Shown: piece after piece, positions 22,305 to 30,020 of the stretch
Position numbering within the stretch: the first letter of the stretch is position 1
Layout: each line of letters opens with the position of its first letter
NCBI RefSeq assembly: GCF_003208175.1
Contig: NZ_QKMR01000031.1
Span: forward strand, 1-32,912
DNA length: 32,912 nucleotides
Direction of reading: 5' to 3'
Source: Ruminiclostridium sufflavum DSM 19573
Lineage (GTDB): Bacteria > Bacillota > Clostridia > Acetivibrionales > DSM-1351
Translations under genes and position numbers: made by a program
Notes under the pieces: model-generated
Seen by the model: the letters and a program-made list of their open reading frames with translations, nothing else
Databases searched by the model: none
Told to the model about the DNA's origin: nothing

Positions 22305-22315
22305 TATGGTATAAT
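22305..22315 (+). promoter_or_regulatory. Extended -10 promoter of a cargo gene
   Basis: TATGGTATAAT, a perfect extended -10, is located between the large terminase stop and the cargo gene at 22353. The -35 is poor (GTGTTG at 22286-22291 with 18-bp spacing), which an extended -10 can offset. The 11-bp box is identical to that at 19480-19490. Confidence 0.5.
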
Positions 22316-22352
22316 TTTACTGATGAAATTACCTTGGTTTTGGAGGAATAGT

Positions 22353-23636
22353 ATGTTTCGTAATTTATTTAACAGGTCTGATATGGACTTAATTACAATA
22401 AAATCAATCAATAATTATCAATCTGATTGGGGCGGCAACGGAGTGGTTTTCTATATTAAAAATGGAAAAGCCCTATTGTCTAATAAGTATGGGTATTTAG
22501 AAAATGATGCATTAGCCACTTTGGTTTATGGAGATACTCCGTTGATAAAATTCCATGGGGATGGACCATATTTTTGTCCAACATGTGAAAAGCTTGTTGC
22601 AGCTGGATATGGATTGAATATGAGTGATCAGCAAGTGATATCTCAAATGAGAGATATACTTAACCAAAAGTTTATATCCTTAGAGCAGTCACTTGAGAAT
22701 CTCAAACCTCTTTTAGGACTTATGCCAACAGGATATTATGCACTTGTTGATACCGAACTGTGTCCTACCAATGGCAATGGGGAATTCTTTTGGAAACTAA
22801 ATAATATCCCAACTTATAATAAAGCTTCTTGCCCCATTTATGGTGGAGATGGTCTTTGGAGTACGGGAATTCCATACTATATATTGCCAACACAGCCACC
22901 AAGCCACTATAATCCACAACAGGCCGAATTTTATAGAAAAAACGATGGCTATAGGGCAATTGCTTATCATTTGGATGGATACCTATGTGCTTTGCTTGAT
23001 GGTCACCATAAAGCAGTAGCTGCTGCACTTGATAAGAAAAAGGTCAAAGCACTTGTAATAATCCCAGCAGGTTCAGCATGGGAAGCTAATAAAAAGCAAA
23101 AAACTAAGGGTGGAATATCAATAAACGGTATAACCTTGAGTGAAGATGAGTTACTTACACCTATAACTGAAGTTATGCGATTATGGAAAACAAACAGACT
23201 TAAAAAAGAAGATACAATAAAGTATTTAACTTTAAAGAATAATGACTTTGACGAGAATTATAACTGGCCTCAGGAAATATTAGAAGCAGAAAAGTCTTTC
23301 CCTGATGTATTGACTGTTGCAAGAATAGAATGGGCTGGAGGCATATCAGATGAAAGATTGAATCGTATATTGAAAAATGAAGAGACTTTATCTGATAAAG
23401 ATGGTTTAAATATTTCAATGGCTTTATACCATTTAAGAAGTCCTCGGTTTAAAGAAATGGCATTTTATTTTTGCAGAAACTATTTCTTTGTTACTGTTTG
23501 GAATAAAATTTATGAATTGGTTGCAAATGGGAAAGATGAGGATGTTGAGAATTTTTTTGTTGACTATCTTATACAGGATGATAAAGATCACCCCGATATA
23601 AAAAGGATTGTAGACAATTACCTTATGCAAAAATAA
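22353..23636 (+). CDS. Cargo protein with a ParB/Srx-like motif, function unknown
   Basis: This 427-residue protein is inserted between large terminase and portal. Visible are a CPTC knuckle (residues 75-78), a second CP pair near 160, and YLCALLDGHHKAVAAALDKKKVKALVIIP, rendered here as the DGHHKA core at 216-221, which resembles the substrate loop of ParB/sulfiredoxin-fold proteins. The C-terminal half is helical, with acidic repeats resembling a HEAT-like domain. GGAGG precedes the ATG at 22353. An ATG at 22323 lacks a ribosome site. The gene has its own promoter and interrupts the normally contiguous head operon, so it is lysogen-expressed cargo. A role in defence or host interaction is plausible but unproven. 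Confidence 0.6.
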   Translation: MFRNLFNRSDMDLITIKSINNYQSDWGGNGVVFYIKNGKALLSNKYGYLENDALATLVYGDTPLIKFHGDGPYFCPTCEKLVAAGYGLNMSDQQVISQMRDILNQKFISLEQSLENLKPLLGLMPTGYYALVDTELCPTNGNGEFFWKLNNIPTYNKASCPIYGGDGLWSTGIPYYILPTQPPSHYNPQQAEFYRKNDGYRAIAYHLDGYLCALLDGHHKAVAAALDKKKVKALVIIPAGSAWEANKKQKTKGGISINGITLSEDELLTPITEVMRLWKTNRLKKEDTIKYLTLKNNDFDENYNWPQEILEAEKSFPDVLTVARIEWAGGISDERLNRILKNEETLSDKDGLNISMALYHLRSPRFKEMAFYFCRNYFFVTVWNKIYELVANGKDEDVENFFVDYLIQDDKDHPDIKRIVDNYLMQK

Positions 23637-23731
23637 GACAATTAAAGCAAAGGTATAATTATTTTGCAAGGAACAGAATGTGTTGAATGTTATGACTTAA
23701 TAACAAAGAATGGTAATGGAGATATTTGATT

Positions 23732-23878
23732 ATGAGCATGAAAATATATGATGGAGAAAAAATGTTCATGCTTGATGCCCATAGCAAGCTTATTGAAGCC
23801 GAGAAACAAATTAAGGAAGGAAAAGTGATTGATGGGGAAGCTTCATTAAAAAGCATAAGAGAAAAATATGATGTATAG
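23732..23878 (+). CDS. Small antitoxin-like protein
   Basis: This 48-residue protein, MSMKIYDGEKMFMLDAHSKL followed by a charged helix ending SIREKYDV, has GGAGA about 9 bp before its ATG. The second half resembles the C-terminal helix of Phd/YefM-type antitoxins (LIEAEKQIKEGKVIDGEAS), while the usual N-terminal DNA-binding part is missing. It may be a shortened antitoxin remnant. No recognisable toxin partner follows; the next gene is a membrane protein. A TATAAT at 23654-23659 could serve as promoter, with no clear -35. Confidence 0.5.
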   Translation: MSMKIYDGEKMFMLDAHSKLIEAEKQIKEGKVIDGEASLKSIREKYDV

Positions 23879-23950
23879 ATTATAAGAATTTGTAAGGTCA
23901 AAGTAATCTTTTTGGTTAAAAGCCATTAAAGCACAGAAAAGGATGTAAAC

Positions 23951-24583
23951 ATGAACACCGAAAAAGAAATAATAGAAAAAGAATGTTATGATTTTACTGA
24001 AAGTGATATAAAAAAGGCATACAGCCCCATAAGGTGGTGTGGCTGGTTTTTTGTAGTAGTTAGTATACTTATCATTATTGGAATGATTTATGAAAGCATT
24101 ATTATTGATATTGAAATCGGATTACTTAAAGGGTTACCATTACTATTGGTTATTTTGATTCCAGCGCTATTTTATTTTAGTGGGCTAAGATTTGTTTGCG
24201 ATGACTTAAACTTTGAAAAGGGTTTTCAAGCATATAAAAAAAGAGCGAAGGTTTCAATGAAAATTATGTTATCAATTCTAGCTATGATATTGGTAATATT
24301 CCTAATCAGAATATTACCACCTGACAATCGAGTAGATGAGATGATAATTGCTAATGCCCAAATTATAAACTATCCATATTTTGATACAGTGGAGGAAGCA
24401 CAGAAATATTACATCTTAGTATCATATAAAGATTTAAAAATTGAATGTAGTGAGGATGTATTTAAATCCACTGACCCCGAGGCAATAGATATTAAAGAGT
24501 ATGGATATAAAATCAGATACCGTTGGAACCTATGGTTTCCTAATAGATGTCAGTTACTTAGTATAGGAAAAATAAAAGTTTAA
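23951..24583 (+). CDS. Cargo membrane protein, function unknown
   Basis: This 210-residue protein has three predicted membrane helices (about residues 30-50, 58-78 and 104-122, for example WFFVVVSILIIIGMIYE) and a C-terminal soluble domain of about 85 residues containing two lone Cys. No family is recognised. AAAGGAT lies upstream of the ATG. It follows a small antitoxin-like gene and precedes a terminator, within the cargo cluster between large terminase and portal. It could be a superinfection-exclusion or abortive-infection membrane protein; that is inference from position and topology only. Confidence 0.6.
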   Translation: MNTEKEIIEKECYDFTESDIKKAYSPIRWCGWFFVVVSILIIIGMIYESIIIDIEIGLLKGLPLLLVILIPALFYFSGLRFVCDDLNFEKGFQAYKKRAKVSMKIMLSILAMILVIFLIRILPPDNRVDEMIIANAQIINYPYFDTVEEAQKYYILVSYKDLKIECSEDVFKSTDPEAIDIKEYGYKIRYRWNLWFPNRCQLLSIGKIKV

Positions 24584-24664
24584 ATTCGGATTAGGATGTT
24601 TTATTACGCTTGCTACCAATTTGAATGCAATAATTTGAAAATACTGAATATAAGAATTACATCA

Positions 24665-24693
24665 AGCATCTGCTAACCTCAGGTGCTTTTTTT
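24665..24693 (+). terminator. Rho-independent terminator closing the cargo cluster
   Basis: AGCATCTG (24665-24672) pairs with CAGGTGCT (24680-24687), with one G-T, around CTAACCT, followed by a T tract. It lies between the membrane protein gene and the portal, so portal transcription depends on antitermination or partial read-through. Confidence 0.85.
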
Positions 24694-24718
24694 ATACCCA
24701 TTTTTAAGGAGGAAAACA

Positions 24719-25963
24719 TTGAAACTACCACTAATATCAAGATTTTTTCAGCCAAGAGCCAGTCCAAAGAACAGCTTTTGGGGAAGCACGTACAGTTTCC
24801 TTTTTGGAAACAGTTCAAGTGGAAAGATAGTAAATGAACGCACAGCAATGCAGACAACTGCAGTTTATGCATGTGTCAGAATACTTGCAGAGACAATAGC
24901 CTCGCTGCCACTTCATACATATAAATACACTGACAGAGGAAAGGATAAAGCCTTGGAGCATCCGCTTTACTATCTTCTCCATGATGCACCCAACCCTGAG
25001 ATGACTTCATTTGTGTTCAGAGAAACACTGATGGGTCATTTACTTTTATGGGGGAATTCCTATTCACAAATAATTAGGGATGGTAGGGGCAGAGTAATTG
25101 CTCTTTATCCGCTGCTGCCGGACAGGATGATGGTGACCATGAATGATAGTGGTGAAATTTATTACATCTACAACAAGGACGGTCAGATATATTATCTCAG
25201 AAACTATGAAGTACTGCACATTCCAGGGCTGGGCTTTGACGGTCTTATCGGCTACTCACCGATTGCAATGGCTAAAAATGCGGTTGGAATGGCAATAGCA
25301 ACTGAGGAATATGGAGCTAAATTCTTTGCTAATGGAGCAAATCCGGGAGGTGTGCTTGAGCATCCGGGTGTAGTAAAAGACCCAGCAAGGGTTAGGGAAA
25401 GCTGGAATGCTGTGTACCAGGGAAGCTCAAATGCTCACCGAATAGCAGTCTTAGAAGAGGGCATGAAATTTACTTCTATAGGGATTCCACCAAATGAAGC
25501 TCAGTTTTTAGAGACACGCAAGTTTCAAATTGAGGAAATATGCAGGATTTTCAGAGTACCTCCTCATTTAGTAGCAGACTTAGAAAAAGCCACGTTTAGC
25601 AACATAGAGCATCAATCCATTAGCTTCATTGACAATACAATAATTCCTTGGGTTTCAAGGATTGAGCAATCCATGCAAAGAGCATTATTTTCTGATAGTG
25701 AGAAAAAAATGTACTTTGTGAAATTCAATTTAAATGGAAGATTACGTGGAGATGCAGCATCTAGAGCAGCTTTTTATCAAATAATGCGTCAAAACGGAAT
25801 CATGTCCGCAAATGATATCAGAGAATTGGAGGAGATGAATCTAATACCAGACGAGTTAGGAGGAAACAAATATCTGGTTAATGGAAATTTTGTTGATATG
25901 TCTAATGCGGGAGCTTGGACTGAAAAATATAATAAAGGTGGTGAAAATACTAAACTTGATTGA
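24719..25963 (+). CDS. Phage portal protein (HK97 type)
   Basis: This 414-residue protein begins at a TTG, chosen because AAGGAGG is 8 bp upstream. It has ERTAMQTTAVYACVRILAET, LEHPLYYLLHDAPNPEMTSF, LLWGNSYSQIIRDGRGRV and FRVPPHLVADLEKATFSNIE, all typical of HK97-family portal proteins, the dodecameric ring through which DNA enters the head. Length and order of motifs are normal. It is separated from large terminase by the cargo cluster. The C-terminus runs short of some relatives, but the core helices are present. Confidence 0.93.
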   Translation: MKLPLISRFFQPRASPKNSFWGSTYSFLFGNSSSGKIVNERTAMQTTAVYACVRILAETIASLPLHTYKYTDRGKDKALEHPLYYLLHDAPNPEMTSFVFRETLMGHLLLWGNSYSQIIRDGRGRVIALYPLLPDRMMVTMNDSGEIYYIYNKDGQIYYLRNYEVLHIPGLGFDGLIGYSPIAMAKNAVGMAIATEEYGAKFFANGANPGGVLEHPGVVKDPARVRESWNAVYQGSSNAHRIAVLEEGMKFTSIGIPPNEAQFLETRKFQIEEICRIFRVPPHLVADLEKATFSNIEHQSISFIDNTIIPWVSRIEQSMQRALFSDSEKKMYFVKFNLNGRLRGDAASRAAFYQIMRQNGIMSANDIRELEEMNLIPDELGGNKYLVNGNFVDMSNAGAWTEKYNKGGENTKLD

Positions 25964-26073
25964 AGTTTATAAAAGAAAAATGGTTTTAGATTGTCAAAGC
26001 ATACAGCCAAAAAGTAAGAGAACTGTTTGGTGAGTATGTTTTTTTTATGCAATTTATGTGAGAGGAGAGGCAA

Positions 26074-26778
26074 ATGAGCAAGAAATTTTGGAATTGGGTA
26101 AAAAACGAGGACACCAGCAGAACTCTTTACCTTGAAGGTGCGATAGCAGAGGAAACTTGGTACGGAGATGAAGTAACACCTAAACAGTTTAAAAGTGAAT
26201 TAATGAATGGAAGCGGTGACATCACCATTTGGATTAACTCTCCGGGTGGTGATGTTTTTTGTGCCAGTCAGATTTACAATATGCTGATGGAATACAAAGG
26301 AAAGGTCACTGTGAAAATTGATGGAATTGCGGCAAGCGCAGCCTCAGTTATTGCCATGGCAGGTAGCGAGGTTTTGATGTCACCAGTGTCAATGCTGATG
26401 ATTCATAATCCTTCAGTTGCTATTTTTGGTGAGGCTGCAGATCTTCAAAGCGGCATTGATATGCTTTCGGAAGTTAAGGAAAGCATCATAAATGCCTACG
26501 AACTTAAGACAGGAATGTCAAGGTCAAAGCTGTCCAAACTTATGGATGTAGAAAGCTGGTTTAATGCAAAAAAAGCAGTGGAACTAGGCTTTGCAGACGG
26601 AATGCTTTTTCAACGAGAAAGTGAACAACAGCCTTCTGATGATGGTGTCATATTCAGCAAAATGGCGATAGTTAATTCATTTTTAAACAAGCTGCCAAAG
26701 GCTAAGCAGACACAGCCTGTAGTTGAAACAGGAACACCACATGAACAGCTGTTAAAAAGGCTTGAGCTTTTAAAATAA
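26074..26778 (+). CDS. ClpP-like head maturation (prohead) protease
   Basis: This 234-residue S14-type prohead protease has ITIWINSPGGDVFCASQIY (50-68), the nucleophile Ser88 in GIAASAASVIAMAG, His111 in MLMIHNP, and a late DVESWFNAKKAVELGFADG supplying the Asp region. It cleaves the capsid delta domain during head maturation. GAGAGGAGAG precedes the ATG. The order portal, protease, capsid matches HK97-like phages. Catalytic residues are intact. Confidence 0.93.
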   Translation: MSKKFWNWVKNEDTSRTLYLEGAIAEETWYGDEVTPKQFKSELMNGSGDITIWINSPGGDVFCASQIYNMLMEYKGKVTVKIDGIAASAASVIAMAGSEVLMSPVSMLMIHNPSVAIFGEAADLQSGIDMLSEVKESIINAYELKTGMSRSKLSKLMDVESWFNAKKAVELGFADGMLFQRESEQQPSDDGVIFSKMAIVNSFLNKLPKAKQTQPVVETGTPHEQLLKRLELLK

Positions 26779-26805
26779 AATATTAAATTTTTGGAGGACT
26801 ACATA

Positions 26806-28011
26806 ATGAACAAAATATTAGAGCTTCGTGAGAAACGTGCAAAGCTATGGGACAGTACAAAGGCTTTTCTTGATAGTAAAAGAGGTGAAAGCGGCTTATT
26901 GTCTGCAGAGGATACAGAGCAGTATGAGAAGATGGAAGCTGATGTTGTAAATCTTGGTAAGGAAATAGAACGTTTGGAAAGACAAGCTGTTCTTGATTTG
27001 GAACTGTCAAAACAAACCTCAAGTGCAATAAAGTCTGCGCCAAATGCAAGCCTTGAAGAGGGTAAAAGTAAAATCAGTCCAAGAGCTATAAACGAATACA
27101 AAGATGCGTTTTGGAAGTTGATGCGAAACAAAAACAGCTTCGAAGTACATAATGCCCTTCAGGTTGGAACTGATTCTGAAGGAGGAGTGCTTGCACCTGA
27201 TGAGTTTGAAAGAACTCTTATTGAGAGTCTTGAGGAAGAAAATATATTTAGACAGATAGCAAATATTATGAATACTTCCTCTGGCGATAAGAAAATTCCT
27301 ATTGTGGCTTCCAAGGGAACTGCTTCATGGGTTGAGGAGGAAGGTAACATCCCTGAATCAGATGATTCCTTCGGACTGATTTCAATCGGGGCATACAAGC
27401 TGGTAACAATGCTAAAGGTTTCGGAAGAGCTTCTCAACGACAGTGTGTTTAATCTTGAGAAATATATTGCAAAGGAATTTGCAAGAAGAATAGGTGCAAG
27501 GGAGGAAGAAGCCTTTATTATCGGTGATGGAGTTGGCAAACCAACAGGAATATTAAATGCAACAGGTGGTGCGCAGCTAGGTGTGTCAGCGGCAGGTTCA
27601 ACAGCGATTACAGCGGATGAGGTTATAGACCTTTACTACAGCTTGAAATCACCTTACAGAAAAAATGCAGTATTCATAATGAATGATTCAACAGTAAAGG
27701 CAATCAGAAAGCTCAAAAATGGGAATGGTGACTACTTGTGGCAACCATCAATAACAGCAAACGCACCAGACACAATCCTAAACAAGCCAATAAGGACATC
27801 TGCTTATGTACCTGCACTTTCTTCAGGTGCTAAGCCTATTGCTTTTGGGGACTTTAGCTACTACTGGATAGCCGACAGACAGGGAAGATCATTTCAGAGA
27901 TTGAATGAACTGTTTGCAGCTACAGGGCAGATAGGCTTTAAGGCAATGCAGAGAGTTGATGGAAAGCTTGTCCTTCCAGAGTCAATAAAAGTGCTTCAAA
28001 TGAAGGCGTAG
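26806..28011 (+). CDS. HK97-family major capsid protein
   Basis: This 401-residue protein has an N-terminal coiled-coil delta domain (1-105; LREKRAKLWDSTKAFL, EKMEADVVNLGKEIERLE). It is followed by the mature HK97 fold: VGTDSEGGVLAPDEFERTLI, KIPIVASKGTASWVEEEGN, FGLISIGAYKLVTMLKVSEELL, IIGDGVGKPTGIL and the C-terminal IADRQGRSFQRLNEL. The delta domain is likely removed by the upstream protease. GGAGGAC precedes the ATG at 26806; the upstream in-frame ATG is not used. Nothing is missing. Confidence 0.95.
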   Translation: MNKILELREKRAKLWDSTKAFLDSKRGESGLLSAEDTEQYEKMEADVVNLGKEIERLERQAVLDLELSKQTSSAIKSAPNASLEEGKSKISPRAINEYKDAFWKLMRNKNSFEVHNALQVGTDSEGGVLAPDEFERTLIESLEEENIFRQIANIMNTSSGDKKIPIVASKGTASWVEEEGNIPESDDSFGLISIGAYKLVTMLKVSEELLNDSVFNLEKYIAKEFARRIGAREEEAFIIGDGVGKPTGILNATGGAQLGVSAAGSTAITADEVIDLYYSLKSPYRKNAVFIMNDSTVKAIRKLKNGNGDYLWQPSITANAPDTILNKPIRTSAYVPALSSGAKPIAFGDFSYYWIADRQGRSFQRLNELFAATGQIGFKAMQRVDGKLVLPESIKVLQMKA

Positions 28012-28086
28012 GTGAAATAATTAATGTAAAAAGACGTAAAATTCAAATAGAATCTCAACACATTTTTAATTCTGATTCACTGGTTA

Positions 28087-28111
28087 TTCACTATGATATA
28101 ATGGTAGTGAA
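28087..28111. promoter_or_regulatory. Cargo promoter flanked by an operator palindrome
   Basis: TATGATATAAT (28092-28102), an extended -10, is flanked by TTCACTA (28087-28093) and TAGTGAA (28105-28111), a perfect 7-bp inverted repeat. A dimeric repressor could sit over the -10. No matching half-site was seen at the prophage early promoter, so the regulator is likely different. Confidence 0.5.
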
Positions 28112-28144
28112 CTAGTTGTGTTAAAATAAGGAAGGTAGATGCGT

Positions 28145-28390
28145 ATGACTGTAGATACTTTTAGAAAAGAAATAGAACGGCTTATAACTGAAGCTAAAAA
28201 AAGAGGTGAAAGCTATATTGATATAAAATCGGGTGAGGTTCACAGAAGTGTTGGAGGATATCCAGGTAAAAACCATAACATGCCAAGTTGCTGTCAAGCG
28301 ATGTATTCGTTGAAGAAGCCTTCTGATGAAATAATATATTCCCCTCCAAAGGGTAAGGGAGCTACACTAAAAATAAGATATTATTTATAA
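28145..28390 (+). CDS. Small cargo protein, function unknown
   Basis: This 81-residue protein, with SYIDIKSGEVHRSVGGYPG, then KNHNMPSCCQAMY and a C-terminal PPKGKGATLKIRYYL, looks like a compact beta-rich domain. I recall stand-alone relatives and versions attached to HNH endonucleases in Bacillota. The conserved His/Cys positions could bind a metal or nucleic acid. The ATG at 28145 has AAGGAAGG at better spacing than the ATG at 28139. Own promoter, operator-like palindrome and terminator mark it as a self-contained moron between capsid and head fiber genes. Confidence 0.6.
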   Translation: MTVDTFRKEIERLITEAKKRGESYIDIKSGEVHRSVGGYPGKNHNMPSCCQAMYSLKKPSDEIIYSPPKGKGATLKIRYYL

Positions 28391-28394
28391 GCTG

Positions 28395-28433
28395 AAATGG
28401 TGATGAGGATAAAACTTCATCATCATTTTGTTT
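28395..28433 (+). terminator. Terminator of the small cargo gene
   Basis: AAATGGTGATGAG (28395-28407) pairs with TTCATCATCATTT (28416-28428), with two G-T pairs, loop of 8 nt, followed by TGTTTT. It starts 5 bp past the stop codon. Confidence 0.8.
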
Positions 28434-28453
28434 TACAAAAGGAAAGGAGGAAC

Positions 28454-28675
28454 ATGAGTAATACAAAAAACTACACAGAATCGGGCGGAGAAAAAACAGT
28501 AATTAGAGGAACCCTTGAGATAACATCCGAGGGAAAACTCATCATTGGCAGTACCGAACTAAAGCCAGCAGAAGCACAGGCAAACAGTAGTGCTACAACA
28601 ATAGCTGACTTAAAGTCAGAATTCAATCAACTGCTAGAAAAGCTTAAGTCAGCTGGACTAATGGCAGATACATAA
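28454..28675 (+). CDS. Head fiber protein
   Basis: This 73-residue protein, beginning SNTKNYTESGGEKTVIRGTL with a short beta motif GKLIIGSTEL and a C-terminal coiled-coil (SEFNQLLEKLKSAGL), fits the small phage head fiber family placed directly after the capsid gene. AAAGGAGG precedes the ATG at 28454; longer upstream starts are within the terminator. It is expected to decorate the capsid surface. Family assignment is by position and N-terminal motif. Confidence 0.7.
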   Translation: MSNTKNYTESGGEKTVIRGTLEITSEGKLIIGSTELKPAEAQANSSATTIADLKSEFNQLLEKLKSAGLMADT

Positions 28676-28698
28676 AATAGCAAAAGGACGGTGAGCGT

Positions 28699-28974
28699 AT
28701 GATCGTTTCACTTGAAGAGACAAAAATATATTTAAGAATAGATGGTGATGAGGAAAATACGCTCGTCACCAATTTTATTTCTACAGCGGAGGAACTTTGT
28801 GAGGGTGTCCTCCGTTTTCCTTTATCAGAATTCGCAGAAGTGCCGGAAACAGTAAGGCAAGCAGTTCTATACCTTGTGGCCAGCATGTATGAAATGCGTG
28901 AAACTATTAATATGAAGGAAGTAATGGATGTAGTGACAAGGCTTCTGTTCACATACCGAAGGGAGAGCTGGTGA
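28699..28974 (+). CDS. Head-tail connector protein (gp6-like)
   Basis: This 91-residue, mostly helical protein has the QLRG-type pattern: SLEETKIYLRIDGDEENTLV at the N-terminus, FISTAEELCEGVL, and VRQAVLYLVASMYEMRE near residues 52-68. It forms the connector ring on the portal. It follows the head fiber gene by 23 bp, with GGTGAG upstream. The fold pattern and gene order agree with HK97 gp6/SPP1 gp15-like proteins. Confidence 0.85.
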   Translation: MIVSLEETKIYLRIDGDEENTLVTNFISTAEELCEGVLRFPLSEFAEVPETVRQAVLYLVASMYEMRETINMKEVMDVVTRLLFTYRRESW

Positions 28975-28978
28975 AATA

Positions 28979-29305
28979 GTGGGAATTGGGGAATTGAAGC
29001 ATCGTATTACATTTTTAAAGCCGACTATTACTGTTAATGAGAACGGTTTTGAGATAGAGGAATTTATTGCTTTAAAGACAGTTTGGGCTTCGGCAGCAAA
29101 TCTTTCAGGAAGAGAATACTATGAAGCTGCTGCGGTTCAAAAAGAGAATACTGTAAAGTTCAAGATAAGAGCAATACCAGGTATAGATGAATCCATGAAA
29201 ATAAAATTCAATGGTATGTACTACAACATCACAGCCATAGACAACATTAAGTATAAGAACAGATATATGGAGATAAAAGCAGTGGAGGTGAAAGCAAGTG
29301 GCTGA
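28979..29305 (+). CDS. Phage head closure protein
   Basis: This 108-residue protein begins at GTG. MGIGELKHRITFLKPT, VWASAANLSGREYYEAAAV and a final IDNIKYKNRYMEIKAVEV match the head closure (SPP1 gp16/HK97 gp7-like) family, a small beta-barrel that plugs the connector. GGTGA lies just upstream. It overlaps the next gene by 8 bp. Confidence 0.87.
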   Translation: MGIGELKHRITFLKPTITVNENGFEIEEFIALKTVWASAANLSGREYYEAAAVQKENTVKFKIRAIPGIDESMKIKFNGMYYNITAIDNIKYKNRYMEIKAVEVKASG

Positions 29306-29681
29306 GCTTGAACTAACAGGGATGGGCGAGCTGCTAAAGAGGCTTGAAGAGATGGGAAAAGCCGCTGGTAAAATTGAAGTGGCTACATTAAAGGAAGCAG
29401 CTAAACCCATAGCAAATGATGCAAAAAGCCTGGTTAATGTAAGTTCAATTAAGCACCGACATATCAGGGACGATATTAAGATTTACGGTGTAAAGATAAA
29501 GGATGGAGTCAGATATATTGAGGTAGGTCCTGGAAAGGATACAAACTGGCGAGCCAAGTTTTTAGAGTGGGGTACATCCAAAATGACTGCAAGACCATTT
29601 CTGCAGCCTGCATATGAGAAAAATAAAAAGAACATAATCGAAATAATAATCCAAAAGCTGAGGGAGGCATTGGGCTTATGA
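29298..29681 (+). CDS. HK97 gp10-like tail component
   Basis: This 127-residue protein starts at GTG with GGAGGTGAAA upstream. MAELELTGMGELLKRLEEMG, then LKEAAKPIANDAKSLV, and a C-terminal FLEWGTSKMTARPFLQPAYE are standard for HK97 gp10 family proteins, which link head and tail. It overlaps the following gene (ATGA). The family domain is complete. Confidence 0.9.
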   Translation: MAELELTGMGELLKRLEEMGKAAGKIEVATLKEAAKPIANDAKSLVNVSSIKHRHIRDDIKIYGVKIKDGVRYIEVGPGKDTNWRAKFLEWGTSKMTARPFLQPAYEKNKKNIIEIIIQKLREALGL

Positions 29682-30001
29682 ACTATAAAAAGCTGATAAT
29701 TGATACACTGTCACCCTTAGCCATACCAGTACAATTTCTGTCATACTCCGGTAACGAAGAAGAATATATAACTTTCTTCTGCTATAACGAGCAGGGTGAG
29801 TGCTGGGCAGAAAACAAAGAAATTGCAACAGGAATATATGTTCAGGTTGATATCTGGTCAAAGGCAGATTACACAGCTTTAGAGGAGAAAGTAAAGGAAA
29901 GACTGGAGGCAGCAGGCTTCAGCCGCACCGCATGCTCTGACTATTATGAGTCGGATACTAAAATATATCATAAAGCTATGCGCTTTATTTATGTAAATTA
30001 A
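29678..30001 (+). CDS. Tail completion/terminator-like protein
   Basis: This 107-residue protein has LAIPVQFLSYSGNEEEYITF, then IATGIYVQVDIWSKADYTAL, and a C-terminal KIYHKAMRFIYVN. This is the pattern of small tail terminator/completion proteins located just before the major tail protein. It is expected to cap the tail tube at the head-proximal end. It overlaps gp10 by 4 bp and precedes the major tail protein by 19 bp. Confidence 0.75.
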   Translation: MNYKKLIIDTLSPLAIPVQFLSYSGNEEEYITFFCYNEQGECWAENKEIATGIYVQVDIWSKADYTALEEKVKERLEAAGFSRTACSDYYESDTKIYHKAMRFIYVN

Positions 30002-30020
30002 ATCAGAAAGGGTTGGTTAA

